Assembly (NCBI GenBank): GCA_934047225.1
Contig: OW204009.1
Span: 20,581,161 to 20,645,160 of the forward strand
Source: Ypsolopha sequella
Lineage: Eukaryota > Arthropoda > Insecta > Lepidoptera > Ypsolophidae
DNA length: 64,000 nt
Direction of reading: 5' to 3'
This document shows positions 23,422 to 34,639 of the stretch, one piece after another. The position numbers and the translations under genes were made by a program. The notes beneath the pieces were generated by a model. It was not told the origin of the DNA. It saw only the letters and a program-made list of their open reading frames with translations, and made no database searches. How positions within the stretch are numbered: the first letter of the stretch is position 1; each line of letters begins with the position of its first letter.

Positions 23422-23505
23422 TTTTGGACATCAGCCGGAAGTCTAAAATAGGCGATTTCCTTTTTTCGTGACGAATTTAGGCATCCAAATGCGCAACAAT
23501 ATCTT
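23422..23505 (-). CDS. Possible THAP-domain first coding exon
   Basis: The minus strand encodes RYCCAFGCLNSSRKKEIAYFRLPADVQK. The C-x4-C pair, N-x-x-x-K-K spacing and FRLPAD are the start of a THAP zinc finger, a C2CH DNA-binding domain of host regulators and P-type transposases. Right after the lysine codon comes GTAAGA, a consensus 5' splice site (GT at 23420-23421), so the frame plausibly continues in a downstream exon to the left. No matching exon was found between 23420 and 22829. The upstream frame opens to an ATG at 23606 through GC-rich sequence; the true start is uncertain. It could be a real host gene exon or a transposase remnant. Confidence 0.45.
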
Positions 23506-23630
23506 TGCGACACCGTGATCAGGTCGGCACAGACTTTACAAACGCCACGTCCTAGCACCCGCTTACGTCTGCGCATACTGGCAAGGCAAGCGCGGCGCGG
23601 CGCCACGACCCCAGCGATTGACGCTCCATT

Positions 23631-23692
23631 TCTGCTTAGACGGCGTGTAGAGCACGCGTCTGATGTCTGAGGCTCGAATCGGAGCGCTTCCA
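23631..23692 (+). repeat. tRNA-like (SINE head) segment
   Basis: TAGACGGCGTGTAGAGCAC resembles a box A region, and GGCTCGAATC resembles box B (GGTTCGAATC) with near-normal spacing and a possible anticodon stem between. Arms pair poorly, so it is not a functional tRNA. A tRNA-derived SINE remnant is the best reading. Confidence 0.25.
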
Positions 23693-23724
23693 GGTAGTTT
23701 CCCTACTGTCTTTGCTTATACTGT

Positions 23725-23842
23725 GACATAGGGCTTCTATGTGGGGACCCCACTGAAGACGAGAGTCTACCGTAATGCCCAAAAACTTAGTTTCGTTAAC
23801 TAACTCCAGCTTGGACCCCTGCAAAAGCAAATTACAATCCAC
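23725..23842 (-). pseudogene. RT scrap of family X
   Basis: The minus strand encodes NLLLQGSKLELVNETKFLGI followed by TVDSRLQWGPHIEALC, nearly identical to residues in the copy at 13290-14173. Only about 40 codons remain, and homology stops abruptly on both sides. Confidence 0.7.
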
Positions 23843-24617
23843 TTAAATAAAACTAAATGCGTGCATATTCGGTCACCATACATAAAATCAGATAATAATT
23901 ATAATTATAATGTACGTATTGTGGGTCACGGTTATGAATGTTTACACAGCAGAGGGCGGATCTGTAACTGCAGTGAGATAGAATTAGTAAATAAATATAA
24001 ATACCTTGGACTTACTGTGGATCAAAATATGTCTTGGAAAACACATGTGAGCAATGTTTGTAACAAACTTAGAGCGATTCTTGCAAAATTTTATCATCTT
24101 AGTAGATTCGTAAACAGGGCTACACTTTATACAGTGTATTACGCACTTGTTGATGCAATTATATCTTACGGACTAAGCAGTTATGGATGCACCTTCCGGT
24201 CATATCTAAATTAAATCAAAATTTTAGAAATGAGAATAATGAAAACCCTTGTTGATAAAAATAGTAAAAATTGCTGTAAAAAAGAATATGAGAAATTGTT
24301 TGGAATTTGTAAAATATTGCCTGTTCAGGAGAAAGTAAAATTAGTAATCATTTTGGAAAACTTCAATTGTAATCAATTTAAAAAAACCCATATCACATAA
24401 AATTATAACTAGAAATATCACAAACAAAAGGCTTTGTACCCCAAAAATAAATAATTATTATGGTGAGCGTACAAGAAAATTTTTATTACCTAATATTTTG
24501 AATGAAATGCCTGTAACAATAAGAAGCAAGGAAAAAAATGTAACTAAGCGTACTTATAAAAAATATGTTTATAGACATCTTTTGGATGACTACACAACTA
24601 AAATAAAAAAAAATTGA
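23843..24617 (+). pseudogene. Truncated RT C-terminus of another non-LTR family
   Basis: Opens in LNKTKCVHIRSPY, the stretch after motif C. It continues with YKYLGLTVDQNMSWKTHVSNV and the thumb VYYALVDAIISYGLSSYG, then a stop near 24214, shifts frame (ILEMRIMKTLVDKN) and shifts again near 24365. The C-terminal end (FLLPNILNEMPVTIRSKE) finishes at a stop near 24617. The 3' UTR probably runs to about 24775 with poly-T/A tracts. The RT core is missing; this is a fossil. Confidence 0.65.
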
Positions 24618-24792
24618 AAATCTGTTTAACTTTAATTATAAGTAATTTTTCTTTTGTAGTATTAGTCGGCTAGTAGTTAAGTTAAGAGGGTAACATCTGC
24701 CAATAAACTTTTTTAAAGTTTGGCGGAAACAATCAAAAATGTAATGTTGTTTTTTTTCTGCGAATAAATTTTTCTTATTTTTTTATTTTTTA

Positions 24793-24990
24793 TTAATGCG
24801 TAGGTACCACGTTGTGGTACTCCTTGCTACCTTCTTCATCATCCAGCAATGAAATTAACCGCTTAAATCCATTTTCCAAAACAATCTGATGGTCAATCGA
24901 CAGCTTATCGCGTTTTAAATTGATGCAGACAAAATGTCGTCTTTTTTTGAGAAAAGTTTCGTTCTCGAATGTCAAAATTGCCCTACGTGT
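24793..24990 (-). CDS. Unrecognised ~65-codon ORF, protein-like
   Basis: The minus-strand frame encodes KKRRHFVCINLKRD, LSIDHQIVLENGFKRLISLL and DDEEGSKEYHNVVPTH, then stops with TAA. Composition is balanced and not low complexity, unlike chance frames nearby. There is no clear ATG; the frame opens after a stop near 24990. It might be a terminal exon or the C-terminus of a decayed transposon protein. I do not recognise the family. Confidence 0.25.
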   Translation of the reverse strand, partial: TRRAILTFENETFLKKRRHFVCINLKRDKLSIDHQIVLENGFKRLISLLDDEEGSKEYHNVVPTH

Positions 24991-25065
24991 CGCATTTTAC
25001 GGTTAGTTAGATACATATTTATGACATTCCTAGTCGATCGATTGATCTGGGTTACGTGCGTCCCA

Positions 25066-25090
25066 CAATCGATTCGATTCGATTCGATTT
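25066..25090. repeat. (CGATT)n microsatellite
   Basis: ATCGATTCGATTCGATTCGATTT: short pentamer run near the left edge of the RTE-like element. Confidence 0.7.
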
Positions 25091-25111
25091 AAACTGTTTT
25101 ACAATAGCTGT

Positions 25112-25138
25112 CAATGCTGGTAGCTGTTATATTATGTA
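25112..25138 (+). repeat. Isolated partial monomer of the 34-bp satellite
   Basis: ATGCTGGTAGCTGTTATATT followed by ATGTA matches the satellite at 31511-32529. It lies directly at the left boundary of the RTE-like insertion. Confidence 0.7.
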
Positions 25139-25141
25139 ATT

Positions 25142-28100
25142 GGGTGGTAGTGGTACGTTTAGTGGTAGTACCTTTCAGGTTTCGCCAGCTGGCCCATCTC
25201 GGGCGGTGAGCCACACTGGTCCACAGGCGTCCCACAAACTCTCACCAGTGGCTCCAAGTAGCTGTTGTGCACGCAGCGGCCACACCCCGGTAAACCACGT
25301 CGGCTCGTGGGCTAAACCTGGTCGAGGGGAAGTCTGCATGCTTCGGCATATAGACTTGGCGCGGACACCTCCCGCATGTGCATGAAGACTGACTCGGTGA
25401 CGACGGCAAACCACAGCTGATAAGCAATCGGTCCTTGGTGGAGTCGGTGAGGTAGCAAGGCATCGTGGAAGGCCTAGGGCGTCCGGTAGAGGTAGGAGAA
25501 ACCGGCGGCCAGAAACTGCATCCCTTTTTCCACCAATCGTGGTGGGTTACCGCTCCATTGGCTCCCGGAAAACAGGGACGAGAGTGTGAGTCTGTACCAG
25601 CGCAACCACTTACTCACTGAAAACTATTCACGCGCAGATGACCTCACGCTTTGACAATGGACTGGACTTTTTCACACAAGTCCTGCGGCGATAGTGCACC
25701 GGTGGTGGGGTTGTGTCTTGATGGGATATTGGCTCTAGCTGGAAGCTACACGCAGGCGGTCAGGCGAGAGTGGTCGCTCTTCGGACTCATGGTGGTGAGA
25801 GGACGAGCTCGGCAGCACGCCTGACGACAAGGCAGCCCTATTTAGGGACGCACTGCCTTCCCAAATCCTGGGAGAGGCCTAGAAAAGGTGGCCTAAACAA
25901 AGCTCACCTCAAATACATACTCATACAGTAACCGTGGCTGTATGTGCATCAAACACACGCGGTGTGAACTATATGAAAATTAAAATGAATACGAACAAAT
26001 CAAAGAATTTATGCATTGCCGCTTGGAATGTGCGTACGCTAGTAGATAGTGAAAATAATATTTGCCCAGAGAGGAAAACTGCTATTATAGCCAAAGAGCT
26101 CTGATCTGTTGGAGGAGGGTGAACTCGTTGAAAAAGGAAGTGGCTACACATACTACTGGATTGGTAGACCTGCAACTGAGAAAAGAGGAAACGGTGTGGG
26201 TTTTGCAATAAAAACCAGTATAGCCAGATCGCTGACTGAGTTGCCAAAGGGTGTAAACGACAGACTTATGACTCTGCGGCTTTTGCTCAAAGATAATAAG
26301 CATATTTTTCTCATTAGTGCATACGCACCAACACTTAAGGCCTCCGACGATGACAAAGGCAAGTTCTATGACGACCTTAGAAACATTATTGATCACATAC
26401 CACCTACAGACAGGATCCTGCTCCTGGGAGATTTCAACGCTCGGGTCGGCACGGATAACTCGGCTTGGACCAACGTTTTGGGGCCGCACGGTATAGGCAA
26501 CTGTAACAGCAGCGGTTTCGATCTTCTAACATTCTGTTCGCAGTTCGACCTGTCCATCACAAACACCTTCTTTTGTCTCCCTACTAAACACAAAGCCACC
26601 TGGATGCATCCCAGATCAAAACACTGGCATCTTATAGACTATGTGATAGTACGAAGAAAGGATCTCAAAGATGTGCTTATAACCCGCGCAATGAGAGGTG
26701 CCAATGGCTGGACCGATCACCGCCTCGTTAGAACCAAGTTGCGTCTAGTTATACAAAGACCTCGTCGAGCTCCTCATAAGAAGCCTATCAAAGCGTTGTT
26801 CTCAAATATTATCAATAACAACGATGCTAGTGCCAGGCTTGACAACACTTTCAGCGCTATTTCGTCAAAAAATCAGCTTGCAGGTGACGTGAATTCAATT
26901 GACATATCCTGGGAAACCATCGCTAACAACCTAACCAAGGCAGCGTCTGATTCTCTCATGCTACCAGCGAAAAAACACCAGGACTGGTTCGATGAGAATG
27001 ACCGCGAAATTAAAGCTCTTCTCGAAGAACATAGACGCTTTCTTCAGAATCCCAACACCACGTCATTTCAGAGAAGTTCCGTTCAAAAAACACTAAAACG
27101 GAAAATCCGCTCCCTTAAGGACGCTTGGTGGTTCGAAAGAGCACAAGAGCTGCAACGTTTGGCTGATACTAAGCAGATCGGGAAATTTTACCAAAGTCTC
27201 TAAACCGTCTTCGGACCTAAAGTAAAAAAGGTTGTTCCCATGCGCACGCTTGATGGATCCAGACGTCTCACAGACAAAAAAGACATCCTATCTAGATGGA
27301 CAGAGCATTTTCAGAGCGTCCTCAATTCGCCCAGCTCTACATTTGACCCTACGTATCTTGCAAGCATACCGTGCAGGCCGGAAATCATTGTACTTGACAA
27401 TCCTCCCACCTTCCTTGAAATGCGAAAGTCTATTGAACGACTCCAAAATGGTAAAGCCCCTGGTTCCGATGGCCTACCTCCAGAAATATTTAAGTACGGT
27501 GGTCCAGCTATCCACAAAAGCTTATATGAACTCATTTTGAAGATCTGGACCAAAGAAACCATCCCACAAGCATGGAAGGACGCCTCCATTTGCACCCTGT
27601 ACAAAGGCAAAGGTGACGCCTCAGATTGCGGATCATACCGAGGAATTTATCTACTCGCCGTTGCAGGAAAGATTCTTGCACATATGATAAATTCACGACT
27701 TAGTGCACTATCCGAAAATATCTTACCCGAGAGCCAATGTGGTTTCCGGCCTAACAGGGGAACTATTGACGCGATATTTGTCGTCAAACAGATACAAGAA
27801 AAGTCCTTAGAACAACAACAACCGTTATACCTCTGCTTTATTGACCTTGAAAAAGCATTTGACCGTGTGCCCCGGGAGGCTCTTTGGGAAGTCCTAAGGC
27901 GATCTGGCTGCCCTTCGAAGTTTGTAAATATCATTCGTCAATTTCACGACACCATGCTGGGAAGAGTGCAGTTCGATGACAGCCTTTCTGAGGGGTTTCG
28001 GGTGACGTGCGGCGTCAAACAGGGCTGCGTAATGGCTCCAACACTCTTCGGGATTTTCTTCGGAGCTGTTATTTCAGATGCTATCCAGCACTGTGACGAT

Positions 28101-29226
28101 CCCATCTCCGTCACTGTACGCACCGACAAGGGAGTCTTCGACTTGTCAAGATTCCGGGCAAAAGGAAAATGTCACCAGCTTCGAATTCTGGATGCTCTAT
28201 ACGCGGATGATGCTTGCTTCATGGCCGATAGTCATAGCAAACTCCAAACTTATCTGGACCATTTTCATGCCTCTTGCAAAAAATTCGGCTTAACAATCAG
28301 CGCTTCCAAGACTCAGGTACTGGTACAACCACCGCGGGGGAACCCTTCAGAAACACCCAACGTTCTCCTGGGCGAGCGTGTCTTAGACGTGGTATCTCAC
28401 TTCCGCTACCTTGGAACTGAGATCAGAAATGACAACCGTCTGGACACTGAGATTCCGATGCGGATTGCAAGAGCCGCTTCCGCCTTTGGCAAACTCAATG
28501 ACAGAGTCTGGAAATCGCACGACCTAAAACTGAAGACGAAGCTGGCCGTCTATAAGGCAATTGTCCTGCCAATATTACTATATGCCTCCGAAACATGGTG
28601 CCTCTATAGCAAAAACGTTAAAAAACTGGATGCTTTCCACATGAGGTGCCTTCGTAACATCCTGAGGATAACCTGGCAGGACCGTGTTCCAAATACGGAA
28701 GTTCTGAGGCGGACACAAATGCACGGCATGGAAGCAGTGCTGATGAAATCTCAGCTTAGGTGGTGCGGTCATGTGGTGCGCATGGAAGATGCGAGACTGC
28801 CCAAAGAAGTCTTTTACTCTCAGCTGTCATACGGAGCGCGAAAAGCCAGTGGACAGCATCTTCGTTATAAAGATGTCCTGAAAAGGCATCTAACCGCCTG
28901 TGGCATTCCGCCTGGCAGTTGGGAGGAAGCTGCTCGCGAGCGGATTGGGTGGCGCTCGGTCATCCATAATCGTGTAAAGGAGTTCGAGGAAACCAGACTC
29001 GAGACCCTTGACTCCAACCGGCAGCAGCGCAAGACTCGTCCGAAGCCCACATACACATACACGTACAACGGTCGCGGTGAACTACACTGCGGTCGCTGTA
29101 ATCGGACTTTTAGAACCAAGCTGGGTTTCGCGAGTCATATTCGCGCTCATCGCCGTAGAAGTCCATCAAATCATGAGGTCGCCGTCGTCGGACTACGATG
29201 AGGAGGACATCATCATCATCATCATC
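25142..29226 (+). mobile_element. RTE-like non-LTR element with 8-bp target duplication
   Basis: ATGTAATT occurs at 25134-25141 and again at 29227-29234. Between them lie a GC-rich 5' UTR (25142-25984), an endonuclease-RT ORF with a C-terminal zinc finger, and an (ATC)n tail at about 29206-29226. Microsatellite tails are typical of RTE-group elements. It is nearly full length but broken by a deletion in the endonuclease and one stop codon. The family name is inference. Confidence 0.75.
25985..29201 (+). pseudogene. RTE-like endonuclease-RT with C-terminal C2H2 finger
   Basis: The N-terminus (ATG at 25985, AAWNVRTLVDSENN) stops at TGA 26102 and the protein resumes in another frame with EEGELVEKGSGYTYYW. 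The segment that normally carries the catalytic glutamate (SETR-type motif) is deleted. Then come GDFNARVGTD, HLIDYVIVRRKD and the TDH motif. A single TAA at 27201-27203 interrupts the frame before RT: KAPGSDGLPPE, SYRGIYLLAVAGK, motif A FIDLEKAFDRVPRE, motif B GVKQGCVMAPTLFG, motif C LYADDACFM. The end has WCGHVVRMEDARLP and a C2H2 finger (CGRCNRTFRTKLGFASHIRAH, C-x2-C...H-x3-H), probably a nucleic-acid-binding tail. It is inactive as it stands. Confidence 0.8.
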
Positions 29227-29272
29227 ATGTAATTTATACTGTAAGGTGTGACTCCTTGATGGAACTTCATTC

Positions 29273-31515
29273 TAACACTAATCAAAGTCTTCTTGTACGA
29301 GTTCCACTATTTTATTTCTTTAATTATTGCGACTAGTTTCGTCTATTTGACATCGTCGGGCTGATTGGAATAGGTTAATAGTAAAAGTATAGCTAAGTCT
29401 TAGGGTAGATAAATGTCAAAATAAAATTAAAAGTAAATGAAGGTACATGGATATTTGCGTTTTGATACAAATATTCATAAGTAAAAATAAACGCGAAATG
29501 TCCAAATTAAAATTAAAGATTAAATACAACTAAATTCGAAAGTCATAAATAATATAAAAAATTAAATACTAAATGTCAACTTTGAAATTGAATAATGAAA
29601 TACCGTGGTGTAATAACAAAACTTGGCTATGTTTCAAAGTTAACAAGTCACCATCCTAAAATCGAAATAAAACTAGAATCATCTACTGCGGAGTAATGTA
29701 ACATTAAACACGGTCAGAAATAATTTAATAATGGGGAAGTGGACAAGCAAGTTTGGTCATTTATTAGTGAATTAGGATCTATGTCTCTATGTGTATTTAC
29801 TTCTAGGGCTTCGAGGGCATTCATTTTCCATCCTTTCTTGCATCTATGCAATAATTTAAAGCCCGTTTGCGGATTAAAGTCATGCTCCTGTGAACTCAGG
29901 TGATTGCCGAAGGTAGACTTGTTATCTTTCTTTTTCCAGCTGGCTATGTGTTCTCTAATCCTGATCCTGAGTTTCCTGCCTGTCTGTCCTACGTATATAC
30001 CGTTACAAGTATTACATGTGAGGCTATAAACTCCGCATTGGTCTTGTATTGTGGTTTTATCTTTGTTGTTACATATAATATTCTTAAGCGAGGTTGGGTT
30101 GTAGAATGCCGTTTTTCTCTGAGTGTTGTCTAGGCGTTTTTTTAATTTATTTGAAATTTTACCTAAATAAGGGATTTTTACCCATCTGTGCTGGTAATTC
30201 GCTTCAATTTTGGTCTCATTGTATAGCATTTTCCTTGTCAAACGGTTTTGCTTTTTCTTTAAAATGTTGTCAATTACTTGTGGTTTATAACCATTATTTA
30301 CTGCAATCTGTTTTATCGTTTTCAACTCGGTATCGAAAGAGCTTCTTTCCATAGGGATACTTAATAATCTGTGTACAAATGAGTGCAACGCAGCGTGTTT
30401 GTGTGATTCTGGATGGCGCGATGACGCGTTAATGACATTATCACAATATGTATCTTTCCTGTAAATTTTGAATTGATGGTGACCTTGTGAAATATCAATA
30501 GTGAGGTCCAAGAAGTTAAGATACTTGTTTCCGTTCTCCATAGTGAATTGAATTTTTGTATTTATTGAATTTAGGAATGTCAAAAATTCTTCTAGCTCTG
30601 TGGTAGTTCCCACCCATAGACATAATATATCGTCCACGTACCTGTACCAATATTTCATTTTCTTTTTGAATTTTCAAAACCTGTTTTTCAAAATTATCCA
30701 TGTAAAGGTCTGCAAATAGAGGAGATAGCGGACTACCCATCGCTAGGCCATCTTTCTGTTTGTAGATTATATTATTATATTTGAAGTAATTCTGATCTAA
30801 GCATGTTTTCATAATAGCTTCTAAATCAATTATTGTCTCTGCTTCTAAGCTTGACTCACACAAAATCTCACTTAATATGTGTAAGCATTCTTTCACGGGC
30901 ACACTGGGAAATAAGTTCCTTACGTCGAAGGAGACTAGCTGGGCGTGCGCCGGAACTGAAATGTTGCGGATTTTATCGACAAGATCTATACTGTTATTAA
31001 TTGTGTATACGGGTTTGAAGTCTAATAGGTTTTTAAAGATCTTATTGGCTTCATTAGCTAGTTTATGGGATGGTGAGCCGGTGTATGAAACGACTGGTCT
31101 AATAGATGATTCTAGTTTTATTTCGATTTTAGGATGGTGACTTGTTAACTTTGAAACATAGCCAAGTTTTGTTATGACACCACGGTATTTCATTATTCAA
31201 TTTCCAAGTTGACATTTAGTATTTAATTTTTTATATTATTTATGACTTTCGAATTTAATTGTATTTAATCTTTAATTTTAATTTGGACATTTCGCGTTTA
31301 TTTTTACTTATGAATATTTGTATCAAAACGCAAATATCCATGTACCTTCATTTACTTTTAATTTTATTTTGACATTTATCTACCCTTAGACTTAGCTATA
31401 CTTTTACTATTAACCTATTCCAATCAGCCCGACGATGTCAAATAGACGAAACTAGTCGCAATAATTAAAGAAATAAAATAGTGGAACTCGTACAAGAATA
31501 CTTTGATTAGTGTTA
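29273..31515 (-). mobile_element. Penelope-like element with long inverted repeats
   Basis: The left arm 29273-29685 is an inverted copy of the right arm 31103-31515 (about 412 bp, near identical). Each arm includes the first 30 codons of the ORF (MKYRGVITKLGYVSK...), in opposite orientation. Inverted or tandem terminal duplications of this kind are characteristic of Penelope-like elements. The outer ends are TAACACTAATCAAAG and its complement. The coding strand is minus. No clear target duplication was found; the right end merges into the satellite at TGTTA. Confidence 0.85.
29714..31193 (-). pseudogene. Penelope-like RT with GIY-YIG-type endonuclease, frameshifted
   Basis: The first frame (31193 down to about 30660) carries RPVVSYTGSPSHKLA, motif A SFDVRNLFPSVPV and motif B KDGLAMGSPLSPLFADLYMD. 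A one-base shift near 30655 moves to the second frame, which opens at motif C YWYRYVDDILCLWVG and continues through a linker to CGVYSLTCNTCNGIYVGQTG with RKLRIRIREH, a GIY-YIG nuclease variant (GVY...YVG). This RT is related to telomerase RT rather than LINE RT, and the nuclease cuts the target. The catalytic YVDD is intact. The shift prevents a full product in this copy. The end at LLNYF is the natural C-terminus as far as I can judge. Confidence 0.85.
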
Positions 31516-32529
31516 TATTATGTAGCTATAACGTTGCTGGTAGCTGTTATATTATGTATAACGTTGCTGGTAGCTGTTATATTATGTAGCTATAACGGTG
31601 CTGTTAGCTGTTATATTATGTAGCTATAACGGTGCTGGTAGCTGTTATATTATGTAGCTATAACGTTGCTGGTAGCTGTTATATTATGTAGCTATAACGG
31701 TGCTGGTAGCTGTTATATTATGTAGCTATAACGGTGCTGGTAGCAGTTATATTATGTAGCTATAACGGTGCTATTAGCTGTTATATTATGTAGCTATAAC
31801 GGTGCTGGTAGCTGTTATATTATGTAGCTATATTGTTGCTGGTAGCTGTTATATTATGTAGCTATAACGGTGCTGTTAGCTGTTATATTATGTAGCTATA
31901 ACGTTGCTGGTAGCTGTTATATTATGTAGCTATAACGGTGCTGGTAGCTGTTATATTATGTAGCTATAACGGTGCTGGTAGCTGTTATATTATGTAGCTA
32001 TAACGGTGCTGGTAGCTATTATATTATGTAGCTATAACGGTGCTGGTAGCTGTTATATTATGTAGCTATAACGGTGCTGGTAGCTGTTATATTATGTAGC
32101 TATAACGGTGCTGGTAGCTGTTATATTATGTAGCTATAACGGTGCTGGTAGCTGTTATATTATGTAGCTATAACGTTGCTGGTAGCTGTTATATTATGTA
32201 GCTATAACGGTGCTGGTAGCTGTTATATTATGTAGCTATAACGGTGCTGGTAGCTGTTATATTATGTAGCTATAACGTTGCTGGTAGCTGTTATATTATG
32301 TAGCTATAACGGTGCTGGTAGCTGTTATATTATGTAGCTATAACGTTGCTGGTAGCTGTTATATTATATAGCTATAACGTTGCCGGTAGCTGTTATATTA
32401 TGTAGCTATAACGGTGCTGGTAGCTGTTATATTATGTAGCTATAACGTTGCTGGTAGCTGTTATATTATGTAGCTATAACGGTGCTGGTAGCTGTTATAT
32501 TATGTAGCTATAACGTTGCTGGTAGGTGT
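31511..32529 (+). repeat. 34-bp satellite, about 30 tandem copies
   Basis: The unit GGTAGCTGTTATATTATGTA + GCTATAACGGTGCT is repeated with very few changes, mainly G/T in CGGTGCT versus CGTTGCT. The second unit lacks GCTAT. Each unit holds a small inverted repeat GTTATA...TATAAC. Homogeneity suggests recent amplification. It has no coding capacity. Confidence 0.95.
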
Positions 32530-33671
32530 TAAAGTGTATTGGAGTATTTTTAGACCTATGTAAGGCCTTTGATACGGTCTCTATTCCTATACTTCTAAAT
32601 AAAATGGAGCGCTTGGGCATCCGTGGTTTGCCTTTAAATCTTTTTGCGGATTATTTATCACAAAGAATGCAACGAGTTAAAATTGGAGACCACGTTAGTA
32701 GAGATGCCTCACTGAACTATGGTGTGCCCCAAGGTAGCATTCTGGGGCCCAGTCTTTTCATTATTTACATTAACGATCTGTGTAATCTGTCACTGTCAAA
32801 TGGTCAAATAATCACTTATGCGGATGACACTGCCATAATATTTGATGGAAGGGACTGGAAAACAGCTGTTGGTAATGCCGAGGGTGGTCTCAGGTCAGTG
32901 GTTAGTTGTTTAGAGTCAAATATACTAACTCTTAATATCGAAAAATCCAAATTTCTTGCATTTTCTATCAGAAAGGATTTATCGGTAAACCTGACACTAA
33001 GAGCCCACCGCTGTAATAGCTCTAACGATTGCACTTGTCTAGCGCTCGAACGCGTACCTATTATTAAATATCTCGGGGTCCACATTGATGAACATATGAA
33101 TTTTCATCACCATCTTCGTACTCTCTCTGGCAGGATTAGGAAACTTATTGTAATATTTAAAAAGCTTAGACATGTGGCAGATGACAATTTACTTATCACA
33201 GTCTATTACTCCCTGTGTCAATCTCTTATTCAATACTGTATATCGGTCTGGGGCGGTTCAGATAAGACTTCTATGCTGCAAATCGAGAGAGCTCAGAGAG
33301 CAGTCCTGAAGGTGATGACTTTTAAGCCATTTCTCTATCCTACGCAGCAATTATTTGCCAACTGTCAAGTCTTAACAGTACGACAGCTGTTCATCCTTAA
33401 CGTAATTCTAAGACAACAAAGACTTTTGCCATATAATCCTAACCTTCTCAAGTCTAAGCGTAGAAAGGATCAAGTTTTTGATAATAAACAATATAATACA
33501 TCATTTTACTCTCGCTTTTTCGGTGTACTCGGTCCCTATTTGTACAATAGACTCAGCAAAATTTCATCTCTTTACGATTTATCGCAGCTGGAATGTAAAA
33601 AGGGTATGATTAGTATGCTGAAAACATTTACCTACAACCAAACAGAAGATCTTCTAAAAGTCTCCGAATAG
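32530..33671 (+). pseudogene. RT palm-to-C-terminus fragment
   Basis: An intact frame from motif A (FLDLCKAFDTVSIP) through motif B GVPQGSILGPSLFIIYINDL, motif C ITYADDTAIIF, LTLNIEKSKFLAF and YLGVHIDEHMNFHHHL to a C-terminal domain ending LLKVSE. Catalytic aspartates are present. Endonuclease and RT fingers are absent, so the copy is dead on arrival through 5' truncation, but the retained frame has no stops in 380 codons, which points to recent insertion. The family belongs to the Jockey/Rex1-like group. Confidence 0.8.
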
Positions 33672-34055
33672 ATTGTAATTACGTATGACATAAAAACATA
33701 TAAATTTTTTTTTTTTTTTGTAAACGCTCCCTGTTTCTTTTCTCTTCTCACACACTCACACTTACATTTACACACCCTCTCACATATACACACACACCCT
33801 TACATACACTCATGTTTATTTTTATATAATTTTGTAAATTTAAATACGCTTTAATAAATTGCATGCTTTTCTCTTTTTCGGCTACCTGTATTAACTAAAC
33901 TGTGTCCCTACGAGCAGAAGCAACTGACTCTTAAATGACAGGCTTTGCCTTACTTAAGTTTCAGTTGAACACATAATTTTTGTGAATACCTTAGCCTTAA
34001 CATTGTAATTTTTAGGTTAAGATTTTTTTGATCCAATAAATAATTTTGTATTTTG
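32530..34055 (+). mobile_element. 5'-truncated non-LTR element inserted in satellite
   Basis: Begins at RT motif A directly against the last satellite monomer. It ends after a 3' UTR with CCAATAAATAATTTTGTATTTTGTATT. The bases that follow (TGTTATATTATGTG, about 34054-34067) are satellite-like, suggesting insertion within the array. Confidence 0.7.
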
Positions 34056-34216
34056 TATTTGTTATATTATGTGCCTCATCTCAACTGTCCACTCTGTAAG
34101 GCTAACCTTTTAAATTATAGCAAATAAATATGCAATGATTACGCCACCATAACTTAATATAAAAAGCTTAGGTAGCTTTGAATACACAGGCTAATTCATT
34201 TTTTTTTTATTTGCAG

Positions 34217-34329
34217 ATGAAGAGTTTTACATAGAGTATAAAAAATATATTGACAAGGTTAATGATTTATCTGGTGAGAGTAAACAGCAATCTGTATGTA
34301 AGAAGCTTTGGGGAAGCAGGCTTAAGTGA
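34217..34329 (+). CDS. Possible terminal exon of a host gene
   Basis: A pyrimidine-rich tract ending TTTTATTTGCAG (AG at 34215-34216) looks like a 3' splice site. It is followed by a frame (phase 2) reading EEFYIEYKKYIDKVNDLSGE and SKQQSVCKKLWGSRLK, then TGA at 34327-34329. The next 300 bases are AT-rich, with AATAAATAAATTAA-type poly(A) signals at about 34618-34640. The upstream exon would lie left, across transposon DNA, so the gene may be interrupted or this may be a captured fragment. I do not recognise the protein. Confidence 0.3.
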
Positions 34330-34639
34330 TCGGCATCTGACCATCCAATGTAGCCTCGCCAGCATACAAAGAACAATTATTCAGTGAACAACTATCTTAT
34401 GCTTTTTATAATATATGTTGATTTTGATTTTTATTTTACATTTTACTTTCTATGTTGTATCTCGGAACTGTACTGCTTATTTTTATTTGTTTGTCTATGT
34501 ATGGAAACTTTGTTAGTTAGGGAAATTTCTTCCTATTTCGTTTTATATCTAATATGAAACTGTTTGTTTCTTTGTATGTCGTTTTATGTAATGTGGAACT
34601 GTTCGGTTCCCAATATCGATAAATAAATAAATTAAAATT

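Noticed and set aside
25140..25463. Frames of about 75-80 codons in GC-rich DNA
   Set aside because: They lie in the 5' UTR of the RTE-like element and have no recognisable domain.
31511..32529. CRISPR-like array
   Set aside because: The 34-bp units are directly contiguous with no unique spacers, in a eukaryotic context; it is a satellite.
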